Positions 12,248-21,833 of a stretch of DNA of 64,000 nucleotides are shown here, piece by piece. The stretch is from the NCBI GenBank assembly GCA_022059125.1, contig JAEUWY010000001.1, positions 3,534,001 to 3,598,000 of the forward strand, read 5' to 3'. The notes under the pieces were generated by a model. It did not search any database and was not told the DNA's origin. It was given only the letters and a program-made list of their open reading frames with translations. The position numbers were made by a program, and so were the translations under genes. Source of the DNA: Corynespora cassiicola. Lineage: Eukaryota; Ascomycota; Dothideomycetes; Pleosporales; Corynesporascaceae. Position 1 is the first letter of the stretch. Every line of letters starts with the position of its first letter.

Positions 12248-12668
12248 TCACGTGATCATACCGGAGAGTGCTACCACAAGCCAACTTAACGTACAGTCAA
12301 GTCCTGAACACTTCGAGACGTTCGGGTCAAATACAAAGAAAGTGACACCAGCCCAGGCCATTACTTCGAAGCAATTCATGAAAACGTTTGCCTTGTAGCT
12401 ATGCCATCGACTGAACCAAGTCGTATGCGCTGTCAGTACCTGGTACGCGATAAAAACCAGTGATTTAGCACCCTGCAACCTTGTTAGCCCGAACACCACG
12501 AGTAAAATAGAATGTAAGACGAACAATAGTCAGTGCAAGTGTATTTTCCTTTTTCTTATAATGGTAATCCATAAAAAGCCTAGGAATTGTAAGGCTCATA
12601 GCTGCAATGACCAGTATTGCCTGCAAAGCATGTACGTAATGAGCGACTTTTGAGGATGACGAATTCAT
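12248..12668 (-). CDS. Small multi-pass membrane protein, unknown function
   Basis: Proposed exons on the minus strand are 12,668-12,525 and 12,472-12,248, joined by a 52-bp intron with donor GTTCGT and acceptor TTGCAG. This gives 122 residues. Three or four hydrophobic segments are visible: about residues 10-30, 50-62, 77-92 and 103-118. The run SKVAHYVHALQAILVI at the N-terminus and GAKSLVFIAYQVLT after the splice look like the short four-helix membrane proteins common in Pezizomycotina, but I cannot name the family. The C-terminus is uncertain because a possible donor (GTATGAT) lies just before the stop. Intact in an otherwise decayed region. Confidence 0.55.
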
Positions 12669-13478
12669 TGTGAGCGGAAAAGGATGCGAAAGATGGAAGA
12701 CTCAAGAAAGGCCAAAACGAAAATAGATGGTGGTAAAAAATTTTCGAAAAGGAAGGTGTGCGAAGATGAATTTTGACAATTCTTTGGGCTTTGGACGATT
12801 TTGTTAGGTAGGGCTCGCACCATGCCTTATCAAGAGTGCGAGTGCGAGTGCGCCATGTGCCCGTGTAACAAGGGGTTCGGGTCTGTGATATGATAAGCAA
12901 GGGGCGATGTCAGGAATCGGACCGACCTCAATATCACGCACTCACACCATGTATGTCATGGTCTCGCAGTCATGGTAAGAGATTAGAAGAGCATTTGAAA
13001 TCAGGATATAAAGGTCGCAATCAAAGGAACCTCCAACACCAAATGCTCTCAGAACGCTATTCTTCCCAAACGTTATCTTGATTCATACAAAATATCTAGG
13101 ATTTCGCATTTAAAACCGTTTTATTTACACTTGCGATATTGTTACCCCTATTATCTACTGTTTTAGTACCTCTAATATCTCTTTCGCTTTTCTCTTGTCT
13201 ACTTTTTACAACTATAGCCTTACTTTGCTTATACGATTAAGTTAGCGTAGCTACTAATATCTTTCTATTGTCTCGACTAATTACACCTGCCATCACAAAA
13301 TCCTCTCTGATATTTCTACTATTACCTCCCTGAAGCTCGCTGTTACTGTAGTACTGTTAAATAAATTATATGCCTGTGATAGAACGCGCGACAGATGCTT
13401 ATAATATCTAATTCTGTTAGTACGCAGCCGTCCAACCTTATAAAAACTAAAAATAAAACTACGAGAAGGTATTATTAA
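12669..13478. other. Spacer grading into degraded DNA
   Basis: Ordinary sequence to about 13,080, then increasingly TA-rich with many stops. The open frames on both strands to 13,081 have no recognisable domain. Confidence 0.4.
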
Positions 13479-13943
13479 CGTAAATACTTAACAGACAGAG
13501 TATTCAGCCATAATTTTAACAATACTTTAAAAAATCTGAACCGAATCGCAGAAACCGCACTCCGCGATATAATTAAAGTTATACAGGCCGTACAAGCCAG
13601 CTGTAAGTATATCGGAGATACCTATTTCTTAAACTCTAAGCACAAAATCTTACGGAAAATAGAGAGTAATGTCGATAGCATTATAATGCGACTAGAAAAA
13701 GATAGTAAGGAGGCACATCGTGCGCGTGAGAAATAGTATATAATAGTAAACAGTTTAGTCTTTAGCTATTGACGCTAATATAAACTCAGAAATATTTAAA
13801 AACAACAGAAGAGTCTCTCGCGCGCCGAAGCAAAACGGAGGTATATAACAGCTCTTATTAATACCACGCACAAATGTGCACCTCCGTTGCCAGATTTCCA
13901 TAAACTCGTCGCTGAGCTAGAGATTGTCTTAGATCAATCATAA
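13479..13943 (+). pseudogene. RIP-degraded reading frame, unknown protein
   Basis: One frame can be followed for 155 codons. It is open from 13,479 to the TAG at 13,734 with protein-like composition (residues such as NRIAETALRDIIKVI), and then continues through TGA and TAA codons in the same frame to 13,943. Every stop is one C-to-T or G-to-A step from a sense codon (CAG, CGA, CAA), so RIP is the simplest cause. The product looks helical and charged. I do not recognise it; a repeat-borne gene is likely because RIP acts on duplicated DNA. Confidence 0.5.
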
Positions 13944-14850
13944 TCCAACATACCTTCGTTATCAACTTCGCCACTTCCGACACGTGAGATCGGCTTGGGG
14001 GAACTTCAGACTATCTGATTTCTTCAGTACGTCGGATATGGGCAAGATATTAACTGCGTAGACTTTGGCTGTATGCTTCCGCGAAGCCTGCGTCATAAAT
14101 AAGCTAATTCTAGATCCAGCGCCTGTTACGATAATAACTTATTTAGAAAATTAGTATAGTTAAAGGGCTATATTATATAGATTAATATATTTACTTTATT
14201 TTAGTGGCTATCTGTGCTGCTTTTTAGAATTATAGTTAGGCAATTAGTAAGAAGCAAGTTTTAGGCTGTTAAATACGTAAGCATCTCTGTCGACGAGTAA
14301 AGCTGCCGTTATTGCCGTGCTGTATTACTAAGCCAGAAACTTAATAATTAATCCGCGTGAGCCTCGCGCTACAGTTCGCGTTCGGTTTCCGGATGTAAAG
14401 CGAATCCGAAGATATGGCTGGGCCTAGCGGCAGATTTTTAGAACGAGCACTCCAGGTAAGAACCCTGTTCATGTGCATCTCCGCAAACTATTCCGTCTAT
14501 TGGTAGGATCTCCCTGCACGTACTTAAGCTAGGGCAGCACATTTGCTCTAATCATCTTCGCCACGTTTTGTCTATCGACAAGAAGCCGACAGGTCCGAAC
14601 ATGAATTTATTCTTGGACTGTGCTGATAAGACATACATCAAATAACTGTTGGCCATCAGCAAAATATGGTGTGGACATAACGAGGGTTGAAGGGGGCTTG
14701 AGGGCTTTATCCACGCGTTCTCACGTCCGAACGCCCGCGCACCGTGCTTTTCTCCGAACCCCTGTTATTGTGTGCGAAATTGACACTTTTTCCGAACGAC
14801 GTGGTGCTATATTGCCTCTAATTTCTCTGCGATTCTTTCTGTAAACATTT
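13944..14850. other. Degraded mosaic without a gene
   Basis: Mixed AT-rich and ordinary sequence. Short open frames (for example 14,620-14,844) show no domain. I see nothing further. Confidence 0.4.
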
Positions 14851-15201
14851 TCAACGTAAGTGGGGCTCCATGTAAGACACATGAGCTATACTCGTGATCC
14901 CTTCGTGTTGAGGTGCACAAATGGCTCTAAGAAGGGCCTCCATATCGGCAAAGAGCGTGTTTGCCGATGTGACGCGTCGTCGGTTAACAAACTCGCGATA
15001 GGCGACCCTGAGGGCAGGAAGACGCTGGTAAATGTCCCAGATTAGCGGCTTGAGCATAGTGAGACTGTGACTATAGAGGGAGGAGGAGAGGGAGGAGAGG
15101 AGGCTGGAAGCGCTAAAGTAGCCGCCAGCGAGGGTGGTGGTGTTGTGGATGAGGAAGCAATGCCAGTTGCCGGGCAGATCTTTAAGCCTGCTATCATTAA
15201 C
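14851..15201 (-). pseudogene. Open-frame fragment of unknown protein
   Basis: A minus-strand frame is open for about 116 codons from 15,201 to 14,851, longer than the ATG-started part (15,057). It has protein-like content, including LIWDIYQRLPALRVAYREF and a Ser/Leu-rich stretch before it. There is no start codon context upstream and a TAA precedes it, so it looks like the surviving piece of a larger gene. I do not recognise the family. Confidence 0.4.
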
Positions 15202-15294
15202 TTACTACAGATTTCTTCGCCAGTAGTCTTTTTGCCTCTAATAGTTACACTAGATTAGGAGCTTACTGTTACATCAAGATTACGCATTGTATAA

Positions 15295-15570
15295 AATACT
15301 GCTGGTAAGCGCTCTAAATACTTTAAACGGTAGAAGCTTATTCTCGGCGATCTAGAGAATGTAGTAATAGGCATAAGTGAGATTCGAACATCTGAAATAG
15401 ACGAAAAACTATTTGAATAGCTGGAGAGGATTATGCGGTATTGCTTCGATTACCGTAAGGCGTTATAGACAATCTAGCTCTTCGACGACTCTAATTTTGC
15501 TGTTAGAGCTGCTATTTCTAACGCCATAGACGTATGTTAGAAGCGTTATCTATAACTAAACTGCATAGTG
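15295..15570 (+). pseudogene. RIP-degraded reading frame next to a shared 30-bp repeat
   Basis: In the frame of 15,307 the sequence reads as a plausible charged protein (for example LILGDLENVVIGISEIRTS). It is interrupted by five TAG and one TAA, all derivable from CAG/CAA glutamine codons by RIP. It ends where the TGTGACGAACCTCGT repeat starts at 15,569. The protein family is unknown; a transposon gene is the likeliest source. Confidence 0.5.
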
Positions 15571-15598
15571 TGACGAACCTCGTTCGCACAAAGTCCGA
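15569..15598 (+). repeat. 30-bp dispersed repeat, copy 1
   Basis: Begins TGTGACGAACCTCGT and ends CACAAAGTCCGA. It is 28 of 30 identical to 19,293-19,322 in the same orientation. TG-starting sequence next to a decayed coding frame suggests the edge of an LTR or other element, which is inference. Confidence 0.6.
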
Positions 15599-16477
15599 AC
15601 ATATTCACTTCTGAGCATCGCGCACGTGATTCAGAACTTCACATCTGATTCCCAGCCTCCGACTTCTGACATAGCTCTAACTCAGCTTTAATCTTTTATT
15701 CTTTCGTACCCTTCTATAATAACTAAAAAATAAAACTAGACTAGACTTAGAATAGATACTAAAGAGAAACTATAAAAAGTTGTGATAGTTCTAGATAGTT
15801 CTGTAGTTTAGAAATGTTTTTTCGTACAAAACCTATAGGTTCTGATTTGTAATTGTTCTCTAGTTCTGTGAACCCTTATTCTAAGTGGTACCTGAGCCGT
15901 ATCGGAGACAAGTCGCTCTATGTCCTTACATATAGACGCAAGTCTTAAAATTCTGTTTATATAAAGCTAAAGAGCGCGCCTTACCACGCGATAGATCAGT
16001 TATAGAGCTATATTAGTCTTTACGCGACTAGCGTAGTTATAGTATATTTACTTTTAGTATATAAAATCTATTATTTTATATACTTTAGACAGACTCTAGT
16101 CTAGAAAAAATACAAATAAAAAGTTTTAGCTATTGATAATAAAAAAGTTTTTTGTTTTTTTTACATCTATACTTTAGACGAGAAATTTTGGTAGCACTCG
16201 GGTGGCGGTTAAACTAAGCGCCGATGGTCCACCGCAGTTCTGGCCAATTATAGGCCGCTCTATACGGTCATCTTTGACAGGGGCTTCCTGGTCTAATGAT
16301 CCTGCACTGGCCCTTTCACTTTATTAAAATACTCAGCTTTCCACTTTGTTGTCCTATTCCATCCCAATTGCTCATTGTCCACCAGCTCACATTTCTACGT
16401 GTGGTTCCTGTACTTTAGCCTACTCCGTTTGTTCTTCACACTTTCTACAATATTTCAAGGTTTCAACAGCAGCGAGA
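15599..16477. other. AT-leaning spacer and sterol methyltransferase upstream region
   Basis: Decayed, TA-rich DNA to about 16,170, then ordinary sequence leading into the gene. The last 150 bp is pyrimidine-rich, as is common upstream of fungal start codons. No gene seen. Confidence 0.45.
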
Positions 16478-17711
16478 ATGTCTCCAATTGCCCTCGAGAA
16501 GGAAGACCATGCCCGTGATGCGGCCTTTAACAAGGCCATGCACGGTAAATCTGCCGCTACCGAGAACAGCATGCGCGCCATGTTGCAGAAGGACAGATCT
16601 GCGCAACAAGCTGCTGTAGAGGAGTACTTTAAGCACTGGGACAAGTCTGCCGGCGAGGAGACCGAGGAGACACGCAAGGTAGGCCTTCTACCCTGCTCCT
16701 GGTTTTCATATGCTCATATTCCTCTAGGCTCGCCGAGACGAGTACGCCACCCTCACCAGGCATTACTACAACATCGCCACTGATCTGTACGAGTCTGGCT
16801 GGTGCCAGAGCTTCCACTTCTGCCGCTTTGCCTATGGCGAGCCCTTTCACCAAGCTATCGCTCGTCACGAGCACTACCTGGCTCACATAATCAACATTAA
16901 GGAAGGAATGCGCGTGCTCGACGTTGGCTGCGGTGTTGGAGGACCCGCGCGCCAGATTGTCAAGTTCACCGGTGCCAACGTGATCGGCCTAAACAACAAC
17001 GACTACCAAATTGAGCGTGCCGTTCACTATGCTGCGAAGGAAGGCCTTTCGGATAAACTCAAGTTCACTAAGGGAGACTTCATGGTACAGAACCCTGCTT
17101 CCGTGCTCCGTGCAGCACTAACAGCTTACTAGCAAATGTCGTTCCCTGACAATTCATTCGATGTCGTCTATGCCATAGAGGCCACAGTTCATGCCCCATC
17201 ACTTGAAGGCGTCTACAGCGAGATTTTCCGCGTCCTAAAGCCTGGAGGTGTCTTTGGTGTCTACGAGTGGGTCATGACCGAGAAGTACGACAACGACAAC
17301 CCCCACCACCGTGAGATCCGTCTCGGAATTGAGGTTGGTGACGGTATATCTAATATGGAGAAGGTAGATGCTGCTGTCAGGGCCATGAAGACGGTGGGAT
17401 TTGAAATGGAGCACCACGAGGATATGGCGAACCGTGACGACCCCGCCCCCTGGTATTGGCCAATTTCAGGTGATATTAAGTACATCAGCACTATTGGTGA
17501 TGTCTTGACTATCTTGCGTATGACTAAGCTTGGCCGCGGGATCGTGCACAAGTTTGTCGGCGCTTTAGAGACTATTGGTCTCGCTCCTGCTGGCACACAG
17601 AAGGCGGCAGACAACCTTGCGCTTGCTGCTGACTCCTTGGTTGCTGGAGCGAAGGAGAAGCTCTTCACGCCTATGTATCTTATGGTTGGCCGCAAGCCCT
17701 TTAATGCATAG
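16478..17711 (+). CDS. Sterol 24-C-methyltransferase-like protein (ERG6 family), divergent
   Basis: Exons 16,478-16,678, 16,728-17,084 and 17,133-17,711 give 378 residues, the usual ERG6 length; introns are 49 and 48 bp. The SAM-binding motif [15 protein letters not shown], the sterol methyltransferase blocks FHFCRF and [22 protein letters not shown] and the C-terminal [10 protein letters not shown] place it firmly in the family, which methylates C-24 of zymosterol in ergosterol synthesis. The normally conserved sterol-binding signature YEYGWG reads YESGWC here, two changes in a motif that is nearly invariant in working enzymes. With its position among transposon remnants this suggests a paralogue rather than the housekeeping gene. 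An upstream in-frame Met is possible, but [11 protein letters not shown] fits the family start. Confidence 0.88.
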
Positions 17712-18468
17712 ATGGCATTTTTATGCTTGTGCGTTTGCATTTTTATTTATGTAGTTTTAGTCACTTAGATTCTACCCAGCTGTCGACGTTAGCCTACAGC
17801 GGCTACTCTCTCTTTGATTCTAGACGGAGACCTGTCTCCGCACTTTCAAGCATCGCAGTATTTAGTTGCACTATATGGTTTTAATCACCTCGATCGCGAT
17901 CAGCCGAAGGAATAATGGCTACACGTGTAATGGAGCACAGAGCATCCAGATTAACCCCGGTGATCGCGCAAAAAGAGCGTAGCTAGCAACAACATGAATA
18001 ACTCAATTAATTCTTCGGCCTTGCATGGCACGATACCAAAGGTGATGTTCAACATTTCGGAGGGTTAACGCAAAAGTCCATCGTCGCGCTGCAAGCTACG
18101 CCAGCTCAGAGAGGGGCCAAAGGCGAGCATACAAAGCCGGAGCTGAAACTGAAATGGCTAATCAAATCACAGCAGAGAGCTTATCAGTTTGATGTATACG
18201 ATCCTTTTACGATTGCATAATTATCCGCCGTCATTTTATGAGCCAATCGGATGCACAAGGAACGAAAACCCCATGTTTCCAAATCATGTACACAAAATTT
18301 ACCCCTGCAGGAGAGTAGCTTTTCGACCTGCTCCGCCACTCTTTTACGTGCATGTGACTAAAAATCCCGGTCCCAAACTTCGCATCTCACTTCCCGTAAA
18401 AAACCAGTACCCGACAACATGCTGAATTCCCCCAGAAAAGGGCATCGGCGTTGTATAGGCTCTGTGAC
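17712..18468. other. Intergenic spacer
   Basis: Between the methyltransferase and the convergent membrane protein gene. One short plus-strand frame (18,189-18,425) lacks any domain. Nothing else seen. Confidence 0.4.
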
Positions 18469-19080
18469 CTATTGAGAACGTTTGCTGGTTTTTTTGACCC
18501 TGTAACTTCCCAACCAACATGGCTTGACGAAAATGGCGTACAGTCGAAAGCACATGGCTACAGACATCGAAACCACCTGGCTAAAGAAGACTTTTTGGAT
18601 GTTCAGGACGTTGTCTTTCTTTGAAATTTCCCCCAAAATCAATGGAACCCAAGCAGCCTCAAAGGCAGCTACTGAAGCATGCGCAATCTGCCTCCTCTCA
18701 ATAGCGCCGTGGCGGTTGGGAATGGCGAGGATCATCGGAACAGTTGCAGCCATCAAGAATGCCCCGCCAAACCGAATGCATATTGGTAGTTCGGCGGATT
18801 GTGTGGTGGGCATCTTTTCTGAAGCCATCAGCTCGGCATTGAGAGGAAAAAACCACGGTAAAAAGTCCAGTGGGGCGAGTATCATGAAAGCCGACTGGGA
18901 AAGGTTCAAGACGGTTTCGAAGACCATCAAGCAGCGAGCAGTTTTTCCTGAGGAAGGGTCGATTTCGTATGGGGTTTGAATGTATGGTACATCTTGCCTA
19001 GCAAAAGAGGGGGATTGTTCCATCATTGTCAAGGTTTGATTTATATTGGCAAGTAACAAATTGCTAGATGCTTTGCGCAT
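18469..19080 (-). CDS. Four-helix integral membrane protein, unknown function
   Basis: A single uninterrupted frame of 203 codons; translation could also begin at Met19 or Met20 (MMEQSPSF). Four hydrophobic stretches are visible: around residues 51-76 (LMVFETVLNLSQSAFMILAPL), 102-119 (RFGGAFLMAATVPMILAI), 133-148 and 162-187. The tail is basic (VKKTSKRSQ). The layout resembles small fungal four-TM proteins, some of which resemble the DoxX group, but no diagnostic motif is visible. Convergent with the sterol methyltransferase gene. Confidence 0.6.
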   Translation of the reverse strand: MRKASSNLLLANINQTLTMMEQSPSFARQDVPYIQTPYEIDPSSGKTARCLMVFETVLNLSQSAFMILAPLDFLPWFFPLNAELMASEKMPTTQSAELPICIRFGGAFLMAATVPMILAIPNRHGAIERRQIAHASVAAFEAAWVPLILGEISKKDNVLNIQKVFFSQVVSMSVAMCFRLYAIFVKPCWLGSYRVKKTSKRSQ

Positions 19081-19479
19081 AGAAACAAAAGTACGAATAA
19101 GAGATGATTTAAAGTCTTGTAGGGCTTGGATCTTGCTTCTTAAATAATTTTAGAATAGATTATCGTGATAGCTCCGGTGCAACCGGAAGCAGTCGGGGCC
19201 TCCTGCTGAAAATATGTAGAATTCGTCCGCCAACGGATTTTAGATAACAGATAACGTAAATTCCAAGCGAGCGGGCCATACAAGCGAGCGGGTGTGACGA
19301 ACCTCGTCTGCACAAAGTCCGATTTCAGGGCCTGTTTGGCAGCTCCAGATTTCAGCTCCAGATTGGGGCCAGATTGTGGCATTTTCGGCGTCATTTTCGG
19401 CGTATGATGACAGGGATCGGGGCCCTTGGCAGCCACAAAATGAACGTGAAAATGAGGGGCTGTTTGGCACCTCCTGACT
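19081..19479. other. Spacer with short repeated motifs
   Basis: Holds CTGTTTGGCA followed by G/C and CTCC twice (near 19,328 and 19,462), a doubled ATTTTCGGCGT (near 19,380) and the second copy of the 30-bp repeat. These look like ends of small DNA elements. The open frames on the minus strand here seem accidental. Confidence 0.4.
19293..19322 (+). repeat. 30-bp dispersed repeat, copy 2
   Basis: Same orientation and 28 of 30 bases as 15,569-15,598; the two differences are a TC versus CT pair. Flanking sequences do not match, so only this short core is shared. Confidence 0.6.
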
Positions 19480-20422
19480 GCACCTTACAAGACTCCTGTA
19501 GCTCCAGCAGCCCGTGGTAAAAGCACTATAAACTCTCTAAGCATACTATAAATACCTAGAACCCGTAAGCGTATGCCTAAAAAGCTCTAAAATTTAAATA
19601 TAGATATATTTCGCAGCTGTTGTTATTATCGTAATTAATTTTTTTTTTATTATAAGTTTTTACTACTAGTATAGCGGCTAGTATAGCTGCTAAAAGCTCT
19701 AACGTATTTTTATAAGCTTTTAGTATATTATTATTAAGTTAGCAGTTTTTATAGTTTTTTCTACAGTTTTTTATAATTACCTCCGTATTAATAAAAACTT
19801 TTATTTAAATTTAATAGCTAGCTTACTAAATATTAAAAATAAAAATTTTTTTTTTTAAAATAATTTATACTAAAATTTTTTTTAAAAGTAACTAGGCTAA
19901 TAGCAGGTTTAAATAAAAAGTATAAAATTACGTTTTAAAAAAAGTCTAATATATTAATTTAATATACTAACTAATAGAAAAGTAATTATATAGTAAGTAT
20001 AACGCTTATAAAACTAATTAAATTAGAGTTAGAGTTTTTTTCTATGCTTGCGATTGCGGTTAGAGATATAACAAAAAACTTAACTAAAAATCAAGTTCTA
20101 CTTAGCTTTTTACTAGCTAGAAAAGCTAGTAAAACTTACAGAATAAGTTAAAAAAAAAAAAAAAAATAGAGAAGTATACTAATTTAGTTTAGTAAATAGA
20201 AAATAGAGTAAGTTATAAAATAGAAATTTTAATTCAGGTTAGCGCGTAATAAAAACTTTAATTAGAAATAGTATTAGCCTGCGTTTTAAAACTACTTATA
20301 TTTATAATATTACTTTATATTTTTAAATAATCTAGTTATTATAATTATAATATTTAAAGTATAAAAAAAACAGGTGCGATTTAGTAGAGACTATACTATA
20401 TACTTACTTTAGCTAGTAAATA
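19480..20422. repeat. AT-rich RIP-degraded block
   Basis: AT-rich DNA with stops in all frames, similar to the blocks at 2.2 and 8.4 kb. It ends at a TA followed by a transposon terminal repeat. Confidence 0.8.
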
Positions 20423-20548
20423 CAGAGAGGTGACATTAAAAAAAAACCCAAAAAAAGTTATACTTTTTAAACTATTATAACTCTGTAACTAGACCAGCTA
20501 TTAAAATAGAAGAAAATTAATTTTAAAGAGATTTAGAGGCTTTAATTC
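20423..20548 (+). mobile_element. Truncated left end of a mariner-like transposon
   Basis: Starts CAGAGAGGTGACATT after a TA and continues through GTTATACTTTTTAAACTATT and CTCTGTAACTAGACCAGC. It matches the reverse complement of the right end at 11,460-11,539. Only about 126 bp remain before telomere repeats take over. No right end occurs further on. Confidence 0.7.
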
Positions 20549-20724
20549 TAGGGTTAGGGTTTTTTTAGGGTTTTTTAGGGTTAGGGTTAGGGTTAGGGTT
20601 AGGGTTAGGGTTAGGGTTAGGGTTAGGGTTAGGGTTAGGGTTAGGGTTAGGGTTAGGGTTAGGGTTAGGGTTAGGAGTTAGGGTTAGGGTTAGTTAGTTA
20701 GTTAGGAGTTAGGGTTAGGTTAGG
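20549..20724 (+). repeat. Interstitial telomeric repeat array (TTAGGG)n
   Basis: Sixteen perfect TTAGGG units run from 20,575 to 20,670, with degenerate units on both sides (longer T-runs on the left; TTAGGAG and TTAG variants on the right). All have the same orientation, G-rich on the plus strand, so if this was once a chromosome end it belonged to the left-hand DNA. Unrelated sequence of ordinary composition follows for more than 40 kb. Confidence 0.97.
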
Positions 20725-21833
20725 ACCGCACAGCTTACCCTGTAAATATGTAGGGTCGATGGGCTCGCCGGGTGCGCCGCTTTATTGGCTGGCTCGTGAA
20801 TTGTCGGTCTTGGTTGGTGATGTCTCTGAGCCTCAGCCGCCGAAACCTTGTCTAGCTAGTTTCGGCTCACAGCGTCCCCGGTAAATGCGCGAGGTCGTGC
20901 GCGAGGTCGATGGTCGCTCTGGCCGCGCTATTTGATTGGCTGGCTCGCAGGCGCACCATCACGATTGGCTGATGCGGAGGGCAGCCACCCAAGCTTCGTC
21001 TAACGTTAGTTCCCGTTCGCAACCGCTCATCTTACGCATGATCGATTCATGCGTCTCGCAGTGCCCCCTGGCCGTGACGGTACTCCCCGTACTGAGTCTC
21101 CTCGTGCCGTACACCCAAATGACCTGTACAGCATCCGTAAACTTGCCCTGCAGTTGCTGTTTAGACAGCTAGGCTTTGTCGTATTCTAACATGCTAGTCG
21201 AATATGGCCCACTTGCGGTGCACCATCCGCATAGGTACATAAACTCCAAACTGTACATCAACGTAAGCAGTCGATGCGCATTTGTCATTTAGGAAAAAAT
21301 GAAGAGAAGAGGGGAAAGTGCTTGACCTAGTTAGCGTGAGTCCAGTTAGGTTGCTAATTTAGTAGAAGCATTGAAAAAAGTAGAGCGAGGTCAGCCAAGC
21401 CATCCGCTTGTTTCCTTGGAAGGGCCGAAACAGCATACTCTTAGCAGTCACTTCGGGACCTTGGTGTCCACGTCTCCATTTGTGCATTTGTCAGAGGTCA
21501 TAAGAGGCACTGGCTAGGGAAGATGTATTACCAACCCAAGCCGCAAGACGATACATTGTGGTCCGCGATAGGTGCTTGCCAAACGAGAGATGGACGGACA
21601 AGTTTTGGTCCGCAGTATCACGTCCACCTATATGACATATTCTAGTGCAGTAGGATAGTTTCGGGATAGCCGTAGCCAAGTTAGCAGTCTACGAAATAGC
21701 TCGGCTGTATAAGAGACGCATGCTCTGCATCTTTCCATGTACCAACATTCTGCATTCATTCCATCAAACATCTGACCTCTAAGTCCAAGACTACCCTTAA
21801 GCAGACACGAAGGAAGCTGGATCATCATTCAAT
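20725..21833. other. Spacer after the telomeric array
   Basis: GC-normal DNA with ATTGGCTGGCTCG twice (20,784-20,796 and 20,935-20,947) inside a weakly repeated segment, resembling subtelomeric repeats. The open frame at 20,936-21,172 has no domain. The last 150 bp would hold the promoter of the dehydrogenase gene. Confidence 0.45.

Noticed and set aside
12580..12900. 106-codon minus-strand frame overlapping the small membrane protein
   Set aside because: It shares DNA with the better supported exon in another frame and has a low-complexity composition.
15067..15258. Gly/Glu-rich frame
   Set aside because: Antisense shadow of the open fragment at 14,851-15,201; its composition comes from GGA repeats.
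20936..21172. 78-codon frame after the telomeric array
   Set aside because: No domain; it overlaps the subtelomere-like repeat.
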